DNA of 22,075 bases from Asterionellopsis glacialis (taxonomy: Eukaryota > Bacillariophyta > Plagiogrammaphyceae > Rhaphoneidales > Asterionellopsidaceae). The notes below the pieces were generated by a model. The model was not told where the DNA came from and searched no databases. It saw nothing but the letters and a program-made list of their open reading frames with translations. Below are positions 18,133-22,075 of this stretch, piece by piece. The translations under genes and the position numbers were made by a program. The stretch's first letter is position 1. Each line of letters begins with the position of its first letter. The stretch lies in NCBI GenBank assembly GCA_014885115.2, contig WKLE02004343.1, positions 1 to 22,075 on the forward strand, given 5' to 3'.

Positions 18133-19269
18133 CTATAGTGAGTCACCATATATATCACGCTGCTCTGCATAAATTTGAGCTCGTTCTTCTCGGTTTTGTT
18201 TTAGACTAAAACTTGCTACAAATACTACACGTGAACCTGATATAACTGGCACACCTGCATGAGTCACACATCCACCAAAAAGCATGACACTTCCAGCGGG
18301 CGGTTTCAACACAAGGGATGGTGCTTCCACACGATGCCCTCTTGCATCTTGTGACCAAAAGGCTGTCCCTCCCCCTTCAAAGGAGGATGCTGCCGTCGTC
18401 AAGGGCATTAGGACAGTTAGAGATTGTGCATCCTTATGAGCTAAAAACTCACCACCCTCGGTGTAAACATTGATTGCTGGTTCTCGTGAGGAAAAGTCAA
18501 ATTGATTTGATTGGTACATTTCGCATAGACTTGGCGTACTGCTGGTATCACTGCTGTGATCCAATGTACCACCATGGTTGGTCGAAAATAAAGTATGAGC
18601 AATGGATGGCAATTGATTATCAATCGTTTGTAAAATTCGTAAGAATAGTTCATCACATAGTGCATCTGCATCATTTGGAATAGGTGCCGCACAAGGTGTG
18701 CCTCTTTTTTTAGCCCGCATGGATGCTGCAATTGTTGGTAAACGAACCAAGCCTTGTTTATCCAAGGATGTTGATTTTTGTTGCTGTTGTTGCTGTTGTT
18801 GCTGTTGCTGCTGCTTTTGTTTATGCTGTTCTGCAGCTCGAGAGCAAAGTTCGACGAGTGTTTGACATTCACTATCACTTGCAATATTATCAAGGATAAC
18901 CACCGATTCACCTGATTTTATTCTTTCTCCAATTGATGACGATGACAATGATGATGGAACTGAACGAGATGTTTCAGATGCCGATGAACTCTCAATCGAT
19001 ATATCTTTCCATGTGCATGATGTACAACTTTCGGTAATAGTTTCTGCCACTTTCAATGATGAACTACTCATTCTTCTCCTGCCAATGGTTGTAGCAGAAG
19101 AAGTTTTTGTCGTTGGCAGTAATGATCTAATTGAGTACTTATTCCTGTTACTATTATTTGGTACCCAGGCTTCTACAGAAGGTATGCACAAGTGGCAAAA
19201 TGCATTTAAACTCCTACAAGAAAATAATAATGATACCAGAATACTCTGATTCCCACAAAATTTCTTCAT
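18133..19269 (-). CDS. 2-oxoglutarate/Fe(II)-dependent oxygenase, prolyl-4-hydroxylase-like
   Basis: This is a 378-residue protein from ATG 19269. A hydrophobic N-terminus (about 8-24) ends in LNAF, followed by a Ser/Thr/Arg-rich stretch, so secretory or plastid targeting is likely. Residues 153-164 are a polyglutamine run in a linker. The catalytic double-stranded beta helix lies at about 262-355: INVYTEGGEFLAHKD supplies the HxD pair (H278, D280), GGGTAFWS is the usual strand after it, TPAGSVMLFGG-like sequence (KPPAGSVMLFGG) precedes the distal H337 (VTHAG), and R347 (SGSR) would hold 2-oxoglutarate. All metal and co-substrate ligands are present, so an active hydroxylase is expected. The substrate is unknown; prolyl hydroxylation is the commonest activity in this subfamily. 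The gene converges on the 15487 gene with only about 180 bp between stops. Confidence 0.88.
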   Translation of the reverse strand: MKKFCGNQSILVSLLFSCRSLNAFCHLCIPSVEAWVPNNSNRNKYSIRSLLPTTKTSSATTIGRRRMSSSSLKVAETITESCTSCTWKDISIESSSASETSRSVPSSLSSSSIGERIKSGESVVILDNIASDSECQTLVELCSRAAEQHKQKQQQQQQQQQQQQKSTSLDKQGLVRLPTIAASMRAKKRGTPCAAPIPNDADALCDELFLRILQTIDNQLPSIAHTLFSTNHGGTLDHSSDTSSTPSLCEMYQSNQFDFSSREPAINVYTEGGEFLAHKDAQSLTVLMPLTTAASSFEGGGTAFWSQDARGHRVEAPSLVLKPPAGSVMLFGGCVTHAGVPVISGSRVVFVASFSLKQNREERAQIYAEQRDIYGDSL

Positions 19270-19685
19270 TTCAAGAATATTTATTTGCAGTCGATCGAAA
19301 GGAGGTTTGAGATAACAATTATAGAACAGCTTTTTCGAGATGTCGTGATTAAATCGTTTTTTGTCTTTAGAGTTTACAACAGGACTTCAAAGGCGAGACA
19401 GAACAAGAGCAGGGAAACACGCAATGGCAATCAAAACACAAGCAGAGAAACACTAAAATGTGCTTCGGTGTTGTTAAATGGGTTATGATTCCTTTTTTTG
19501 TAACTCTCTTCGGTCGAGTCGAGATGCCTGAAGAGAGTTAGGTCAAGAAGTAGATATATTAATAGCACTTTTGGTTCAGTTCAATTTTTGGTTCAATCCA
19601 ATTTTCGACCCGTATGCCTAAAAATTTGAACCAAAACACCTTTCAGTCTATATGTATGATACTGTTTAATTTTCGGATCAATTAA
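19270..19685. other. Intergenic, upstream of the oxygenase gene, with hairpins
   Basis: The oxygenase promoter should lie here. Further right, TTTTGGTTCA occurs near 19568 and 19587 and its complement TTGAACCAAAA near 19626, forming an inverted repeat that could be a decayed element end. No gene is seen. Confidence 0.5.
19501..19540. repeat. 11-bp stem hairpin
   Basis: TAACTCTCTTC (19501-19511) is the exact complement of GAAGAGAGTTA (19530-19540), with an 18-base loop that contains the repeated GTCGA. Confidence 0.85.
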
Positions 19686-20403
19686 CCCTTTCACCACCAA
19701 AATTGTCTCACTTCGATATATCGAAGTGAGATTTTGCCTAAGTAATTATTTTACTCGATTTTTTTAGCTCGACGTAACAACCAATCATGCACACTCGCGC
19801 ATTTTTCATCAAACGCACGCGCCAAATTTTCCTCCAATCATTGCACAGCATTTTAACTCAATTTCAGCCACCCCCTCATACCAAAAAATGCAAATATTTT
19901 TTTTTCCTCTTTGCTTTTTTTTTTGCGCGTGAGAAACAGAGAAAAATAATCTCGATCACCCCATGACGGAACCACCCTCTACGATGACGAAAAATAGTGA
20001 AAATACACAACAATCAACAAAAAGTGGTAGAAGAAGTCTATTATAAAATGTGACAATTGTAATGTCATGAAAATGCCATAACTTTTTTTCTAGTAAGGTG
20101 TAAATGAAAAACTGCAGACTGACTCAGATGCAAAATTTGATGGGGAATCGCGTGACATGGTCGTCGGAGGCTAAAAATCGTTGTTTGGTGGCCAAAAAGC
20201 ACAAAAACCAAGCAAATGAGAGAGTTCAATTCGATATATTGAACGAGTTGGCAAAGCTAAGGTCATTTAAGAGAAAGTGATACTTTCAACTTGTTAACGG
20301 CCGTCAACGGACGTCAAAAATGTCTTCGACCAATAGGAATGCCGAGTTCACTTCGATATATCGAACTGAAACAGCCAAAAAATTTTGGTGGTGAAAGGGT
20401 TAA
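19682..20403. mobile_element. piggyBac-like non-autonomous element (MITE) with TTAA duplication
   Basis: The element body is 19686-20399 (714 bp) and is flanked on both sides by TTAA (19682-19685 and 20400-20403). Both ends carry the same perfect 19-bp terminal inverted repeat, CCCTTTCACCACCAAAATT. TTAA target duplication together with termini starting CCC...GGG is the signature of the piggyBac superfamily. No transposase frame is present inside, so it would depend on an enzyme in trans. Just inside the left end is a perfect 26-bp palindrome (19706-19731) centred on TTCGATATATCGAA. Related sequence occurs near the right end (about 20352) and again near 20231. Such subterminal palindromes could be transposase or host-factor binding sites; that part is inference. 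Confidence 0.88.
19706..19731. repeat. Perfect 26-bp palindrome in the element's left end
   Basis: The palindrome reads outward from TA|TA in its centre through CTTCGATATATCGAAG and extends with matching TCTCA/TGAGA arms. The core TTCGATATATCGA recurs near 20352 in the right end. Confidence 0.95.
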
Positions 20404-20670
20404 ATCCACAGTGGAAATCAATATCAAGATTCCCTACCAGGTATAGGAGTTAGGACGGTATTTTGGACGACGACTGCTCATTAAAGTATGATTAAATTAA
20501 GTTGTTGATTGTTGAACATACACCAAATCTTTGGAAATGATCTTGGAAGTGGTAACAGAGTCATGTTACCCAAGTGTGTTGATGACAGGATCCATGAGGT
20601 TTATAGCATTTCAGAAGGTAAGGAAAAACGTGGTTTTTCCCCATCAGGCAAGAAAAAAAGGAATGGTATT

Positions 20671-20692
20671 GGGAAGGGGAAGGGGAAGGGGA
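20671..20692 (+). repeat. G-rich run able to form a G-quadruplex
   Basis: GGGAAGGGGAAGGGGAAGGG and following bases give four G tracts of three or four separated by two adenines, fitting the canonical G3+N1-7 rule. Confidence 0.85.
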
Positions 20693-21138
20693 AAAACAAT
20701 ACTTAGAGGGTTGGAGTCGGAGAAGGAGAGAAGGCATGTCAAGTTAGTTATAGTGGGGGGGAAATAGCTAACATGAAGTTATTTCGTTACTATATATTAT
20801 ATACGAATGTACTGACAAGTGTTCTGAAAAGAAACTGAATCTTCTCGTATGACTCTAGTGATATAGAGAGTTCGGACCAAAGGTGAAAAAGATCGTCAAA
20901 GTTCCATCTCAAACCCAAACACAGAAAAAAATTTTAGTGATTTTAGCCCAGCAGTGTGGAACGAAATCCTGTAGAAATAGCATAGAAATTACTTGGGCAG
21001 CTGTAAGCCGATCTACAACCTTAACATAAATCAGAGTACGATATTTTAACACTGGGTTTTTGTAACGATGGAACTTTTTCTAGTATCATTTAGTACTTTC
21101 TTGGTGAATTCATGGTGTTTTCCAGAGGCTTGCTAGTA

Positions 21139-21177
21139 ACGTTTAGTACCATTTAGTACCATTAGTACCATTTAGTA
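21139..21177 (+). repeat. Short tandem 10-mer (TTTAGTACCA)
   Basis: Three TTTAGTACC/ATTAGTACC words in a row are followed by TTTAGTAATG. A further ATTTAGTACTT lies at about 21087. Confidence 0.8.
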
Positions 21178-21361
21178 ATGTCTAACGCTTTGCATTTTAT
21201 AGACAGACCCTGTCATTTCTTCCACATCACGTACTGTTTATACTGATCCTACAGGAGAACTTCATCTTGTTCTGTTTTCTTTTACAGCAGCATTCACGCT
21301 GCTGTGTAACAACTCTGCCAACCTCCAACATGTCTGACAGATCAAACCAATTCATGGTGCG

Positions 21362-21801
21362 CTGCCTATCTTATTTATGGATTGGTAGCAAAGAGACTGG
21401 TGTGCCTCTCTTTATGGATTGACTAGCAAAGAGACTAGTTTTTAGGCAACTCCAAACGGAACTCCAAGGCTTCCTTTTGAATTTTTAACAATCATCCAAG
21501 TTTGACAGACGATTGAGTAGTTTTTAGGCAACTCTGAATGGAACTCCAAGGCTCCCTTTTAAATTTGACAATCATCCAAGTTTGGCAGACAATATTTTTC
21601 AATGATTAAGTACTGAAGAGACTAACTCGACACTGCCTCTCTTTACAAATTGAGTCACAAGAAAGAGACTGTGGTGTGCTGCCTCATTTTGCAGATTGAG
21701 TTGCAAAGAGACTGGCACGCTGCCTCTCTTTGTGGATTAAGTAGTGAAGGTGGTGGGTTGTTGCCTCTCTTTTCAGTTGGAGTAGCAAAAGGATGGCAGA
21801 C
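21362..21801 (+). repeat. Degenerate satellite array, about 41-bp unit (about 7 units)
   Basis: The unit is CTGCCTCTCTTT, four to six bases, GATTGAGTAGCAAAGAGACT and a GT-rich spacer. Units start at about 21362, 21403, 21633, 21679, 21720 and 21761, with a partial unit at 21600-21632. The TCTCTTT and AAAGAGA words in each unit are complementary, so every unit can fold back on itself. An unrelated 82-bp repeat is inserted between the second and third units. Confidence 0.85.
21436..21592 (+). repeat. 82-bp direct duplication inside the satellite array
   Basis: Copy 1 begins at 21436 and copy 2 at 21518, each opening TAGTTTTTAGGCAACTC and containing GGAACTCCAAGGCT and CAATCATCCAAGTTTG. They differ by scattered substitutions and a few-base gap. 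Confidence 0.9.
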
Positions 21802-21837
21802 CTGGGTTTAGTGGTGGTGTATGCATAAAAATAAAAC

Positions 21838-22075
21838 ATGACAAGAACTACCAGAAGCTCAGCAGCACAAGCTGAAGTGGCACAACCGCAACCTGAAGCA
21901 GCAGTGGTAAAAACAATCCTACTGCTTTGAATCAAGAGAATCTTGATCCACTCTTCTCTCCCCCATCAGACAGATCTGCTAATCAAATTGTAATTATATT
22001 TCCAAGAGTATGGGCTTCCATTGATGGGGATGAGTTCAAACATGAAGTATCAACCAAGGCAGAAGTCCGTAAGCT
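21838..22075 (+). pseudogene. Start of a coding sequence with an apparent frameshift, cut by window end
   Basis: ATG 21838 opens a frame with an Ala/Gln/Glu-rich start (MTRTTRSSAAQAEVAQPQPE) that stops at TGA near 21928. A second frame is open from about 21897 to the window end and looks protein-like (PLFSPPSDRSANQIVIIFP, then WASIDGDEFKHEVSTKAEV). A single-base indel at about 21900-21915 would join the two; a very short intron is less likely. The family is not recognised. It starts directly after a satellite array, which suggests a mobile or multicopy gene whose 5' region contains that array. It may be related to the pseudogene at the left edge of the window, but this cannot be judged here. 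If only one base is affected, sequencing error is also possible. Confidence 0.45.

Larger units (their letters stand above)
20404..21361. other. Non-coding stretch with short repeats
   Basis: No gene is supported. An open frame at 20509-20706 encodes a basic Lys-Gly-rich tail that is generated by the G-rich run. The rest is AT-rich and unstructured except for the sites listed separately. Confidence 0.4.

Noticed and set aside
20509..20706. 65-residue Lys-Gly-rich frame
   Set aside because: The tail is produced by the G-rich run and the remainder is too short and featureless to call a gene; a mobile-element remnant is possible but unsupported.
1..22075. tRNA, rRNA, CRISPR arrays, bacterial operons
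   Set aside because: No T-loop/acceptor pairing, rRNA core sequence or regularly spaced identical repeats with unique spacers was found. Gene structure with introns is eukaryotic.

Overview
This window looks like nuclear DNA of a eukaryotic alga, most likely a diatom or another heterokont. Genes are widely spaced and transcribed singly from both strands. Two genes carry short GT-AG introns. Three predicted proteins begin with a hydrophobic signal peptide that ends in a small-residue/Phe motif (VSSF, VAGF, LNAF) followed by a Ser/Thr/basic stretch, which resembles the bipartite plastid-targeting signals of diatoms. The taxon is an inference; no rRNA or organelle marker is present.

Layout: 1-1450 is a decayed protein-coding sequence that runs into a degenerate 30-bp coding minisatellite. 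2139-3203 (+) is an unknown protein with a plastid-type leader. 3562-4548 (-) is a nuclear protein with two WW domains. 4840-5730 is a non-coding block of repeats and strong hairpins. 5739-6469 (-) is a second broken coding sequence. 6922-8359 (-) is an MFSD5/MOT2-type molybdate-anion transporter with one intron. 9994-11727 (+) is IMP dehydrogenase with one intron. 12110-12862 (-) is a helical, TPR-like protein with a plastid-type leader. 14362-14775 (-) is a thioredoxin with a WCPPC active site and a mitochondrial-type presequence. 15487-17955 (+) is a large, basic, low-complexity protein with repeated R-x-S-...-P motifs and a SILK motif. 18133-19269 (-) is a 2-oxoglutarate/Fe(II) oxygenase. 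From 19500 to the end the window is mostly repeats: a 714-bp TTAA-flanked piggyBac-like non-autonomous element (19686-20399), a G-quadruplex-prone run, a 10-mer repeat and a satellite array. The array leads directly into the start of a frameshifted coding sequence that leaves the window.

The intact genes are housekeeping functions (purine synthesis, molybdate uptake, splicing-type WW protein, redox, oxygenase) and do not form an evident pathway or cluster. Convergent pairs are 2139/3562, IMPDH/12110 and 15487/18133. The thioredoxin and 15487 genes diverge. I found no convincing new multi-gene system. The most unusual material is the mobile or repetitive DNA (piggyBac-like element, hairpin block, decapeptide minisatellite) and the unrecognised 822-residue protein.
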